From assembly GCF_015277875.1 (NCBI RefSeq), contig NZ_CP063814.1, forward strand, positions 806,001 through 870,000: DNA of 64,000 nucleotides, written 5' to 3'. The DNA is from Microbacterium luteum. GTDB taxonomy: Bacteria > Actinomycetota > Actinomycetes > Actinomycetales > Microbacteriaceae. The position numbers were made by a program, and so were the translations under genes. This document shows, piece by piece, positions 24,585 to 32,023 of the stretch (positions are counted from its first letter, which is position 1; the number at the start of each line of letters is the position of its first letter). The notes beneath the pieces are model-generated. The model was not told the DNA's origin and searched no databases. It was given only the letters and a program-made list of their open reading frames with translations.

Positions 24585-24595
24585 TCCGGTCAGCC
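24579..24595. terminator. Hairpin spanning two convergent stop codons
   Basis: GGCTGA (24579-24584) pairs with TCAGCC (24590-24595). The stem contains the stop codon of moaA on one strand and that of the hydrolase on the other; only five bases separate the genes. It may act as a weak bidirectional terminator. Confidence 0.5.
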
Positions 24596-25534
24596 GGCTT
24601 CTCCCGCCGCGAGCGCGGCCCGGATGCGAGAGGTCTTCGCCCGCGCGAGCGCGCGATCATCCCCGCGAACGATCGCGACCATCTCCCTGGCTCGCGCCAT
24701 CACGGCATGAGCGCGCAACCGCACGGTCCAGCGCGAGCGGTCGGTGCGTGGGGACGGCGAGGAGACTCCGGCGAACGAGATGATCCGGTCGGCGACGGAG
24801 GTCGCGTGCTGGTGCATCACCGAGTGCGCGGCGCCGGCGACCTCGACCACCTCCGCGTCGCGTGCACGATCGCGCAGCATGGTCGTCCATGCCGCGGGGG
24901 AGACGCGATCTCGCGTGCCGCGGACGATGAGGACGGGTGCTGCGGCCTCGCCGATGCGGTCCTCCATCCGATAGGCGAGCATCCGGGGCATCGTGCGGAA
25001 GAACGACCGGAGCCCCGTGAAGGCATAGGAGATGGCCCCGAGAAGTGCGACACCGGGTGGTTCGTGCATGCTGGACCGGACGAAGTCGATCGCGACCAAG
25101 ACGAATCGTCGCTGCCAGGGCGCGACGACGGGGCTGATCAGCACCACGCCGCGCAGGTTCGCGCCTCTGCACGCCGCCGACGTCACCACCTGACTCCCCA
25201 TCGAGTGACCGATCAGCACCACATCGCGCAGTCCGCGCACCTCCATGGCGCGGATCACGATGTCGGCGTACTCGTCGATGTCGAGCGGATCGTCGTGGAG
25301 TCGGATGCCGGCGAAGCCCGGCAGGTCCAGGGCGTGCACTCTGCCGTGCGGGAGCAGCCGCGGGGCGAGCCGTTCGAAGATGCCGACGCCCATGCCGATG
25401 CCGGGCACGAGCACGAAACGGAGATCGCCGACGCCGCCGACATGCGTCACGCGCGTGTAGGTGCCGGCGTCGTGGATGCGCTCGACGCCGACCCGCGGAT
25501 GACTCGCCAGCTGATCGGACGGCGGGTCACCCAC
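24590..25534 (-). CDS. Alpha/beta hydrolase, last gene of the moeB-moaD operon
   Basis: A 314-residue alpha/beta-hydrolase. The nucleophile elbow is GHSMGSQV, the oxyanion region LVPGIGMGVGIFERL, the acid in RGTRDRVSP, and the catalytic His in GAAHSVMHQ. A lid region (about residues 170-215) precedes the acid. The likely GTG start at 25534 overlaps the moaD 3' end by eight bases, so it is translated with the cofactor genes, yet no role for a hydrolase in cofactor synthesis is established. It might have been captured by the operon or might act on a pterin or lipid ester; neither is shown. Confidence 0.88.
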   Translation of the reverse strand: MGDPPSDQLASHPRVGVERIHDAGTYTRVTHVGGVGDLRFVLVPGIGMGVGIFERLAPRLLPHGRVHALDLPGFAGIRLHDDPLDIDEYADIVIRAMEVRGLRDVVLIGHSMGSQVVTSAACRGANLRGVVLISPVVAPWQRRFVLVAIDFVRSSMHEPPGVALLGAISYAFTGLRSFFRTMPRMLAYRMEDRIGEAAAPVLIVRGTRDRVSPAAWTTMLRDRARDAEVVEVAGAAHSVMHQHATSVADRIISFAGVSSPSPRTDRSRWTVRLRAHAVMARAREMVAIVRGDDRALARAKTSRIRAALAAGEAG

Positions 25535-25784
25535 CCGCGAACGGGGGCAGCACGTCCACCGTCGACGCCTCGTCGAGGGGGGTGGCGTCGTCGGCGCGGA
25601 CGCCGTCGACGAGCAGCGCGCAGCGAGGCAGCACCGCGCTGAGGGCCGGATGAGCGCTCGTGAGGGCGACGCGGAGCGCGGCGATGTCCGGTGCCGCATA
25701 TGTTCCGGATGCCGCGCCGGCCGCTTCCTCCGCAGCGGCGAAGAACCTGACGGCGACGGTCGGCGGTGCGCTGACCGTGCTCAC
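25527..25784 (-). CDS. moaD: Molybdopterin synthase sulfur carrier MoaD
   Basis: An 85-residue ubiquitin-like protein that carries sulfur as a C-terminal thiocarboxylate. It begins VAVRFFAAAEEAAG and ends DVLPPFAGG, with the required terminal Gly-Gly directly before the stop. The start is GTG 25784, within a GTGA overlap with the upstream mobA gene. MoeB, encoded in the same operon, is expected to adenylate the terminal glycine, and MoaE across the cluster is its partner. Confidence 0.95.
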   Translation of the reverse strand: MSTVSAPPTVAVRFFAAAEEAAGAASGTYAAPDIAALRVALTSAHPALSAVLPRCALLVDGVRADDATPLDEASTVDVLPPFAGG

Positions 25785-26653
25785 TTCGCACCCTTCCAGC
25801 CGTCGGCGAGCTTCGAGACCTCGTCGATGACCTCGGAGATCTTCGCCGGTCCGCCGCCATCGCGAGCCGCGACGAAACCCGCCACGAACGCCGCGAGGGG
25901 CGCTGCGGGCCTCGCGACGGCGTGAGCGGCGTCGCGAGCGAGGTCGAGGATGTCGCCGGTCGGCACGGCTTCGACGGACAGGTCGAAGCGCTCGCGCATC
26001 GTCACGACCCACGCGTCGAGGTCTTCCGGGCTCAGGTGCGTCGGTGAGTCGGCCATGTCATCCTCCGATATCCGGGCGACGGACGCCCTGCCTCCAGTTT
26101 CGTCCAGATCGGCTCGCGTGTCCACGTCGGCGAGGTGATCCTCGGCCATCACCGGATGCGCGCATTCCAGCGTGTGCATGAGCTCACGCACCGCAGCGCC
26201 TTCGAGACCGCCGGAGTCGTGCACGGCCTTCCGCAGCGCGGCGGTGCGGTAGCGGGCCGTGAGCCACTGTTTCCGCCCCGCGTCGTCCACCGGCACGACC
26301 GCGTCGGTGCCCGGCGGCACCGCGCCCAGCGCGGCGAGCGCATCCGTCGGCCTGCGCAGATCGCATGCGAGCACGAGCACATCATTGGCTGTCACAGCGC
26401 CGATCGCGGCGCCGATCCCGGCGGCCGGTCCGGCGAACGGCGGGTCCTCCCGGCACCACAGCACGCCCGCTCCCGCCCGCAGCGGGCGTCGCGGGCCGAC
26501 GACGACGACCCGGACGGCGCCCGCGCGGCGCGCGGCATCCACCACGCGCTGCAGGAGCGTCTCGTCATCGATCGTCGCCGCGGCCTTGTCCGAGCCGAAC
26601 CGTGTCGCGCGGCCGCCGGCCAGCACGATGGCATCGAGGGAGGGGGACGTCAT
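25781..26653 (-). CDS. mobA: Molybdenum cofactor guanylyltransferase MobA fused to a DUF6457 domain
   Basis: A 290-residue protein. The N-terminal 200 residues are a nucleotidyltransferase: AIVLAGGRATRFGSDKA is the GTP-binding signature, with LACDLRRP as the metal-binding Asp segment. MobA links GMP to the cofactor to make MGD for the DMSO-reductase/formate-dehydrogenase family. After a Gly/Arg linker the last 85 residues (LSPEDLDAWVVTMRERFDL to SKLADGWKGAK) match DUF6457, an actinobacterial domain of unknown role often encoded beside or fused to MobA. ATG 26653 (ATGA overlap with moaC) is preferred over the Met six codons upstream. Confidence 0.92.
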   Translation of the reverse strand: MTSPSLDAIVLAGGRATRFGSDKAAATIDDETLLQRVVDAARRAGAVRVVVVGPRRPLRAGAGVLWCREDPPFAGPAAGIGAAIGAVTANDVLVLACDLRRPTDALAALGAVPPGTDAVVPVDDAGRKQWLTARYRTAALRKAVHDSGGLEGAAVRELMHTLECAHPVMAEDHLADVDTRADLDETGGRASVARISEDDMADSPTHLSPEDLDAWVVTMRERFDLSVEAVPTGDILDLARDAAHAVARPAAPLAAFVAGFVAARDGGGPAKISEVIDEVSKLADGWKGAK

Positions 26654-27132
26654 GCCTCCGCGCGGCTCCACGCACCGGATCGGCCACCGGTCTTCGCCTC
26701 GAGGCGCACGTTCTCCAGCTGCACGAGACGGTCGATGCCCTTGAGCATGTCGACGATCGACAGGCCCGCCACCGAGACGGCGGTGAACGCCTCCATCTCG
26801 ACACCGGTGCGGTCGGCCGTTCGCACCGTCGCTCGGATCTGCACGCCCTCGTCGACGATCTCGAGGTCGACGACCGCGCCGTGCACGCCGATGATGTGGG
26901 CCAGGGGGAGGAGGTCGGCCGTGCGCTTGGCGCCGGCGATCCCGGCGATGCGGGCGACGGCGAGCACGTCTCCCTTCGGCACCGATCCATCGCGCAGGGC
27001 CGCGACGGCGGACGCCGAGCAGCGGACGAATCCGCTCGCGGTGGCCGCGCGCACGGTGGGCTGCTTCTCGGTGACATCGACCATGCGTGCGTGACCGTCG
27101 CTGTCGAGGTGGGTGAAGGGCTGCTCGCTCAT
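26650..27132 (-). CDS. moaC: Cyclic pyranopterin monophosphate synthase MoaC
   Basis: A 160-residue enzyme that converts 3',8-cyclo-GTP to cyclic pyranopterin monophosphate. Landmarks are MVDVTEKQPTVRAA, KGDVLAVARIAGIAGAKRT and VEMEAFTAVSVAGLSIVDMLK with the catalytic Asp and Lys. The usual motif around the active-site His, LCHPL, is here LAHII: the His is kept but Cys and Pro are lost. It overlaps moeA upstream and mobA downstream by four bases each (ATGA). Confidence 0.96.
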   Translation of the reverse strand: MSEQPFTHLDSDGHARMVDVTEKQPTVRAATASGFVRCSASAVAALRDGSVPKGDVLAVARIAGIAGAKRTADLLPLAHIIGVHGAVVDLEIVDEGVQIRATVRTADRTGVEMEAFTAVSVAGLSIVDMLKGIDRLVQLENVRLEAKTGGRSGAWSRAEA

Positions 27133-28367
27133 GAGACCAGCATGACAGTCACGAGGTCGCCCGCCGTGACGGCCTCGACCTCCGCGGGCACGACGGCGTA
27201 CGCCTCCGCCTGCGCCAGGCCGCCTGCAAGATGGGAGCCCGATCCGCCCGCCGTCGCCGGGCGGACCGTCCACGCACCCGGATCGGTGCGGTCGAGCGCG
27301 GCGGGCAGGTACTGCCGGCGTCCGGGAGGCGTGCGCCATCCCGTCGCGGCGGGAACGGCGACCAGGGTGCGATCGAGCTCGCGGCACGCCTGGAGGTGCC
27401 GGAGCGCGGGCCGCACGAACGTCTCCCACGACACCGCGACGCTGACGGGGTTCCCCGGCAGGCAGAAGACGGGGATGCCGCTGTCGAGCACGCCGAAGCC
27501 CTGCGGCTTGCCCGGCTGCATGGCCACCTTGTCGAATCGGACGCGGTCGCCTTCGAGCACGTCGCGGACGACTTCGTACGCGCCCACGCTCACGCCGCCG
27601 GTGCACACGACCACGTCGGCCCCGGCGTCGGCGGCTGCGGCGAGGGTCGCGCGGAAGGCATCGGCGTCGTCTGCCACGCGCCCGGTGTGCACCACCTGCG
27701 CGCCCGCCTCCGTCGCGAGCCCTCCGAGCAGGACGCTGTTCGATTCGGGAATCTGGCCGCGCCGTAGCGGATCCCCCGCGGAGACCAGTTCGCTGCCGGT
27801 CGAGACGATGGCCAGCCGCACGCGGCGGCGCACGACCACCTCGGCGATCCCGGCTGCCGCCAGCGCCGCCAGCCGGAAGCCGGTCAGTTCCTCACCCGCG
27901 CGCACGACGATGTCTCCGGCGACGAGATCGGTGCCTCGACGTCGGATGTGCTGCCCGCGCGTGGGGGCGATCGTGACCTCGGTGCGCGTGAGCGAGTCGG
28001 CGAGCCCTGCCGTGGTGTGTTCGACCGGAACGACCGCGTCGGCGTCGCTCGGCACCGCCGAGCCGGTCATGATGCGCGCCGCCTCGCCGGAACGGAGCTG
28101 CGGGTCGTCGCTCGAACCGGCGGGAAGGTCTGCGACCACGCGCAGAGCCACCGGCGTCTCGGCGGTGGCATGAGCGAGGTCATCCGTGCGCACGGCGAAT
28201 CCGTCCATGGCGGAGTTGTCGAAGACGGGGATGTCGAGGGCGGCGCGAGCGTCGACCGCGCCCACGAGCCCCCCGGCCGCGCCCACGGACACGGTCTCGA
28301 CGGGGAGCGGATCGAGCGCGTCGAGGATGCGGGCGCGGTGCTGCTCGACGCTGATCAGCGCGTTCAT
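27129..28367 (-). CDS. moeA: Molybdopterin molybdenumtransferase MoeA
   Basis: A 412-residue enzyme that inserts molybdate into adenylated molybdopterin. Domain order is as in the family: FDNSAMDGFAVR near residue 55, GTDLVAGDIVVRAGEELT, the MoCF core VSTGSELV and VVCTGGVSVGAYEVV, then LPGNPVSVAVSWETFVRP, and a C-terminal beta-barrel (domain IV). The start ATG 28367 overlaps the moeB stop (ATGA). Confidence 0.97.
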   Translation of the reverse strand: MNALISVEQHRARILDALDPLPVETVSVGAAGGLVGAVDARAALDIPVFDNSAMDGFAVRTDDLAHATAETPVALRVVADLPAGSSDDPQLRSGEAARIMTGSAVPSDADAVVPVEHTTAGLADSLTRTEVTIAPTRGQHIRRRGTDLVAGDIVVRAGEELTGFRLAALAAAGIAEVVVRRRVRLAIVSTGSELVSAGDPLRRGQIPESNSVLLGGLATEAGAQVVHTGRVADDADAFRATLAAAADAGADVVVCTGGVSVGAYEVVRDVLEGDRVRFDKVAMQPGKPQGFGVLDSGIPVFCLPGNPVSVAVSWETFVRPALRHLQACRELDRTLVAVPAATGWRTPPGRRQYLPAALDRTDPGAWTVRPATAGGSGSHLAGGLAQAEAYAVVPAEVEAVTAGDLVTVMLVS

Positions 28368-29476
28368 GAGACGCTCGCCAGTCGCCGCGTGGCGGCCCGC
28401 CACGCGGCCATGCCGCCGTCGAGCACCGTCGCCTCGACGCCGGTGGCCCGGAGGGCGTCAGCGGCTGTCTCGGCGCGGGCGCCGCGTTCGCACACGACGA
28501 CCACCGATGCCGCCTCGACCACCGTGGTGTCGCCCAGCACGCGGTCGAGCGGGACGTTCACGGCTCCGTCGATGCACCCATCGGCGAACTCGTCGTGTTC
28601 CCGCACATCGAGCAGGAGCGCGACGCGACCCGCCGCGAGCTCGCGGCGGAGCGCCGGGGCGCTGATCCGAGGGGCTCGGCTCGCCGCGCTCGAAGGCTGC
28701 GGCGCGGCCGGCCGCGACCGGAGGGGGATCTCGCGCTGGCGAGCGCCGAACGCATCGATGATGCAGATGCGACCGAGCAGCGGCTCTCCGACACCGATCA
28801 CGAGCTTCACCGCTTCGGTCGCCATCAGCGCGCCGGCCTGCATGCACAGGGGGCCGAGCACACCGGCGGACGCGCAGTTCGGCGGCTCACCCGCGGTGCC
28901 GGGCGGGAAGAGGTCGGCCAGGCGCACGCCTTCGGCGGGAGCGGGCGGCGCCGCCCAGAAGACCGTCACCTGCGCGAATCCCGCGAGCACCGATCCCCAC
29001 ACGAGGGGAACGCCGAGTTCGGCGCAGGCGGCGTCGACCGCATCCCGGGTCGCGAAGGAGTCGCTGCCGTCGATCACGAGATCGCAGTCGGCGAGCAGTC
29101 GCGCGGCGTTGCCGTCGTCGAGACGCTCAGCGGCGGTCTCGACCGTGATGGCGCCCGAGAGGGCGCGTGCGCGCCGGGCGGCAGACTCGGCCTTCGCCGT
29201 GCCGACCGCGTCGAGGTCATGGATGACCTGGCGCTGCAGGTTCGACAGCTCGACCACGTCGTCGTCGATGATGCGCAGCAAGCCGACGCCGGCCGCGGCA
29301 AGGGCGAGAACAACGGGACTGCCGAGTCCGCCGGCGCCGACGACGGCGATGCGGGCGGCCGCCAGTCGGCGCTGCCCGGCATCGCCGACCTGCGGGAGAG
29401 CACGGTGCCGCGCGGTGCGCACGGCCTCGTCGTCGGTGAGCGCGTCGACCGGTGCCACGAGGGGCGGGAACGTCAT
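28364..29476 (-). CDS. moeB: Molybdopterin-synthase adenylyltransferase MoeB with C-terminal rhodanese domain
   Basis: A 370-residue E1-like enzyme that activates the C-terminus of MoaD. The ATP-binding loop is VVGAGGLGSPVVLALAAAGVG, with DDDVVELSNLQRQVIH and DGSDSFATRDAVD following, and PPNCASAGVLGP bearing the conserved Cys. The CYRC-type zinc cysteines of E. coli MoeB are absent (the equivalent segment reads GVRLADLF). The last 95 residues form a rhodanese domain with active-site loop VVCERGARAE, suited to sulfur transfer onto MoaD. It is the first gene of its operon, with a leaderless start. Confidence 0.95.
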   Translation of the reverse strand: MTFPPLVAPVDALTDDEAVRTARHRALPQVGDAGQRRLAAARIAVVGAGGLGSPVVLALAAAGVGLLRIIDDDVVELSNLQRQVIHDLDAVGTAKAESAARRARALSGAITVETAAERLDDGNAARLLADCDLVIDGSDSFATRDAVDAACAELGVPLVWGSVLAGFAQVTVFWAAPPAPAEGVRLADLFPPGTAGEPPNCASAGVLGPLCMQAGALMATEAVKLVIGVGEPLLGRICIIDAFGARQREIPLRSRPAAPQPSSAASRAPRISAPALRRELAAGRVALLLDVREHDEFADGCIDGAVNVPLDRVLGDTTVVEAASVVVVCERGARAETAADALRATGVEATVLDGGMAAWRAATRRLASVS

Positions 29477-29482
29477 GACACC

Positions 29483-29488
29483 ACGCTA
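29483..29488 (-). promoter_or_regulatory. -10 element of the moeB operon, leaderless promoter
   Basis: TAGCGT on the minus strand, six bases, ATG 29476. It would drive moeB-moeA-moaC-mobA-moaD-hydrolase. Confidence 0.6.
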
Positions 29489-29618
29489 CGCCGGATCGTC
29501 GGCGCGGATCGGCCCCGGCACGAGGAGGTGAGGCTCCTCGACGCGACGGTCGAGCAGCATCCCGAGCCCGCCCGCACCGGACGGAATGCCGGCCCCTGCC
29601 GCAGACGTTTCAGAGGGC

Positions 29619-30011
29619 ATGATCGACTGGACCACGGTGAAGCCGTACTTCGAGACCGACGCGATCGCGCACCTTGCCACCTTGATGATGGATGGCTCGC
29701 CGCACTCTGTGCCCCTGTGGGTCGGCGTCGAGGGCGAGCGTCTCGCGCTGTTCACCGAGACCGACACGCTGAAGGACCGCAACCTCCGTCACGACCCTCG
29801 CGTCGCTGTCTCCGTCACAGCCGCGGACAACCCTTACTCGATGGCCTTCGTCCGCGGCACCGCGGTGGAGCGCATCGAAGGCGACGACGCCCTTGCCTCC
29901 GTCGACCGCATCGCACGTCTCTACACGGGTGAGCCCTATGGCATGCGGACCGGGCTCGCGGTGTGGCTCATCGAGCCGACGAAGGCCTGGGCGCGCGCCT
30001 ATGAGGAGTGA
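29619..30011 (+). CDS. PPOX-class (F420/FMN split barrel) oxidoreductase
   Basis: A 130-residue protein of the pyridoxamine-oxidase-like split-barrel superfamily. IAHLATLMMDGSPHSVPLWVGVEGERLALFTET is the cofactor-binding core and KDRNLRHDPRVAVSV is the conserved phosphate-binding segment; this pattern is common in F420-dependent actinobacterial members. ATG 29619 fits the family start; ATG 29586 in the same frame adds 11 residues, and neither has a good ribosome site. It lies between the two molybdenum operons but has no obvious part in them. Confidence 0.85.
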   Translation: MIDWTTVKPYFETDAIAHLATLMMDGSPHSVPLWVGVEGERLALFTETDTLKDRNLRHDPRVAVSVTAADNPYSMAFVRGTAVERIEGDDALASVDRIARLYTGEPYGMRTGLAVWLIEPTKAWARAYEE

Positions 30012-30054
30012 CCTTCGCTTCGTTGAGCCCGCTGAATAGGCGCACTTGCGGTGA

Positions 30055-30060
30055 TAGTGT
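30055..30060 (+). promoter_or_regulatory. -10 element of the mopI-modABC operon, leaderless promoter
   Basis: TAGTGT, six bases, ATG 30067. No convincing -35 and no ribosome site are seen. Confidence 0.6.
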
Positions 30061-30066
30061 GGCAGA

Positions 30067-30462
30067 ATGACCGCATTTCGGGTATCTGAGGCAGCTTCCC
30101 TCCTCGGAGTCAGCGACGACACCGTGCGCCGCTGGATCGATGCCGGTCGCCTCTCGACAACCGGTGAGGCGCCCGCGCGCGTAGACGGCGCCGACCTCGC
30201 CGCGCTCGCGGTCGAGATCGCTCGAGGCGCGGAGGACCCCACCGGCGTCGCCCGCAGCGCCCGCAACCGCTTCGTCGGACTGGTCACGCGGATCGAGGTC
30301 GACGGCATCATGGCGCAGGTCGACATCCAGGCGGGACCCCACCGCGTCGTCTCGCTGCTGTCGCGCGAGGCCGCGGAGGAGCTGGGTCTCGCGGTCGGGT
30401 CCCTCGCCGTCGCGGTCGTGAAGGCGACCAATGTCATCGTCGAGACCCCGCGGGAGGGCTGA
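30067..30462 (+). CDS. HTH-TOBE molybdate-binding regulator (MopI-like)
   Basis: A 131-residue protein. The N-terminal 60 residues are an excisionase/MerR-type helix-turn-helix (FRVSEAASLLGVSDDTVRRWIDAGRL); the C-terminal 70 residues are a single TOBE/Mop domain (SARNRFVGLVTRIEVDGIMAQVDIQAG to VKATNVIVETP) of the kind that binds molybdate. Position ahead of modABC suggests molybdate-responsive control of uptake. The stop shares a base with the modA ATG (TGATG). Confidence 0.92.
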   Translation: MTAFRVSEAASLLGVSDDTVRRWIDAGRLSTTGEAPARVDGADLAALAVEIARGAEDPTGVARSARNRFVGLVTRIEVDGIMAQVDIQAGPHRVVSLLSREAAEELGLAVGSLAVAVVKATNVIVETPREG

Positions 30463-31214
30463 TGCGCCGGTTCGCTCTCCTTGCGGCGGTCGCCTCCGTG
30501 GCGCTCCTCGCCGGATGCACCGCTGCTCCAGCCGACGAGCAGACGTCCGTTCGCGTGTACGCCGCCGCGTCGCTGCAGGCCGCCTTCGACGAGCTGGCGG
30601 AGGGCTTCGAGCTCGCTCACCCCGAGATCGACGTCGAGCCCATCGTCTACGACGGGTCGAGCACACTGGCCACGCAGATCGTCGAGGGCGCTCCCGCCGA
30701 CGTGTTCGCCTCCGCGAACGAGGCGACCATGGCCGATGTCGAGGCGGCCGGGGTCACCGCCGAGCAACCGCAGATCTTCGCGACGAACACCCTCGTGATC
30801 GCCGTGCCCGCCGGCAACCCCGGTGACGTCACCGGACTGACCGATCTCGCGGACCCCGCGACGGCCGTCGTCCAGTGCGCGGTCGAGGTGCCCTGCGGCG
30901 CGGCGACGGCGGCTCTTCTGGAGTCGGCCGGGGTGACCGTGACGCCGGTGAGCGAGGAGCAGAACGTCACCGCCGTGCTCACGAAGGTCGCCGCGGGTGA
31001 GGCCGACGCGGGATTCGTCTATCGGACCGATGCGGCGGCGGAGGACGCCGTGGAGGCGATCGTGCCGCCGGAGGCCGCCGACGTCGTCAACAGGTATCCC
31101 ATCGCCGCGCTCTCCGGTGCATCCGATGCCTCCGCCGCTGCGCTGTTCGTGGAGTACGTGCTCTCCGAGGCGGGGCGCGACGTCCTCGACGAGCACGGCT
31201 TCGGCGCGCCGTGA
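30462..31214 (+). CDS. modA: Molybdate ABC transporter, substrate-binding lipoprotein ModA
   Basis: A 250-residue binding protein that captures molybdate or tungstate outside the membrane. It has a lipoprotein signal (MRRFALLAAVASVALLAGC, lipid on Cys19) and the ModA pattern VYAAASLQAAFDELAEGFE, VYDGSSTLATQIVEGAPADVFASA, and QNVTAVLTKVAAGEADAGFVY. Its end overlaps modB (GTGA). Confidence 0.96.
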   Translation: MRRFALLAAVASVALLAGCTAAPADEQTSVRVYAAASLQAAFDELAEGFELAHPEIDVEPIVYDGSSTLATQIVEGAPADVFASANEATMADVEAAGVTAEQPQIFATNTLVIAVPAGNPGDVTGLTDLADPATAVVQCAVEVPCGAATAALLESAGVTVTPVSEEQNVTAVLTKVAAGEADAGFVYRTDAAAEDAVEAIVPPEAADVVNRYPIAALSGASDASAAALFVEYVLSEAGRDVLDEHGFGAP

Positions 31215-32023
31215 CGCGGCGCGCGGCGCCTCGCGAAGGCTTCCTTCCTCCGCTCCTGGCTGTTCCCGCCGTGCTGGGCCTGGCCCTTCTCGTGATCCCG
31301 CTCACGGCACTCGTCGGTCGCGTCGAATGGTCGACGCTGTGGACCGACATCTCATCGCAGGAGGCGGTCGCCGCGCTGCGGCTGTCGCTGCAGACGGGGC
31401 TGCTCGCGACGGCGTGCTGCGTCGTGCTCGGCATCCCCCTCGCCCTCGTGATCGCGCGCGCCGGCGATCGCCTGGCGGGTGTGCTGCGCGCGATCGTGAC
31501 CGTGCCCCTGGTCCTTCCCCCGATGGTCGGCGGCGTCGCGCTGCTCTACCTCTTCGGGCGGTCGGGGCCCGTGGGCGCTGCTCTCGCGCAGTGGGGAGTG
31601 TCCCTGCCGTTCACGACGGGCGCGGTCGTCATCGCGCAGACCTTCGTCGCCCTGCCCTTCCTCGTGCTCGCGCTCGAGGGGGCCCTGCGCACGTCGGGCA
31701 CACGCTACGAGACCGTCGCTGCCACGCTCGGCGCGGGTCGGTGGCGCATCCTCTGGCGCGTGACCCTGCCGCTCGCTCTGCCCGGGATCGTCGCGGGGGT
31801 GGTGCTCGCCTTCGCCCGCGCGATCGGCGAGTTCGGCGCGACGGCCCTCTTCGCCGGGAACGCGCCCGGCATCACCCAGACCATGCCCCTGGCGATCTAC
31901 ACCGCCTTCAACGGCTCCGGCGTCGGCCAGGGGACGGCGGTGGCGCTGTCGCTGCTGCTGCTGCTGACCGCGATCGCGGTGCTTCTGCTCGTGCGCGGGT
32001 GGCGACCGGGAGCGACGCGATGA
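31211..32023 (+). CDS. modB: Molybdate ABC transporter permease ModB
   Basis: A 270-residue permease with about six spans. The EAA-type loop reads RYETVAATLGAGRWRILWRVTLPLA, and FARAIGEFGATALFAGN is the ModB/CysT signature. Start is GTG 31211 in a 4-base overlap with modA; the ATGA overlap with modC continues the coupled operon. Confidence 0.96.
   Translation: MTRRAAPREGFLPPLLAVPAVLGLALLVIPLTALVGRVEWSTLWTDISSQEAVAALRLSLQTGLLATACCVVLGIPLALVIARAGDRLAGVLRAIVTVPLVLPPMVGGVALLYLFGRSGPVGAALAQWGVSLPFTTGAVVIAQTFVALPFLVLALEGALRTSGTRYETVAATLGAGRWRILWRVTLPLALPGIVAGVVLAFARAIGEFGATALFAGNAPGITQTMPLAIYTAFNGSGVGQGTAVALSLLLLLTAIAVLLLVRGWRPGATR

Noticed and set aside
30012..30066. Molybdenum-cofactor riboswitch ahead of mopI-modABC
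   Set aside because: The gap is only 55 bases and the promoter -10 leaves no leader; the expected motif cannot fit.
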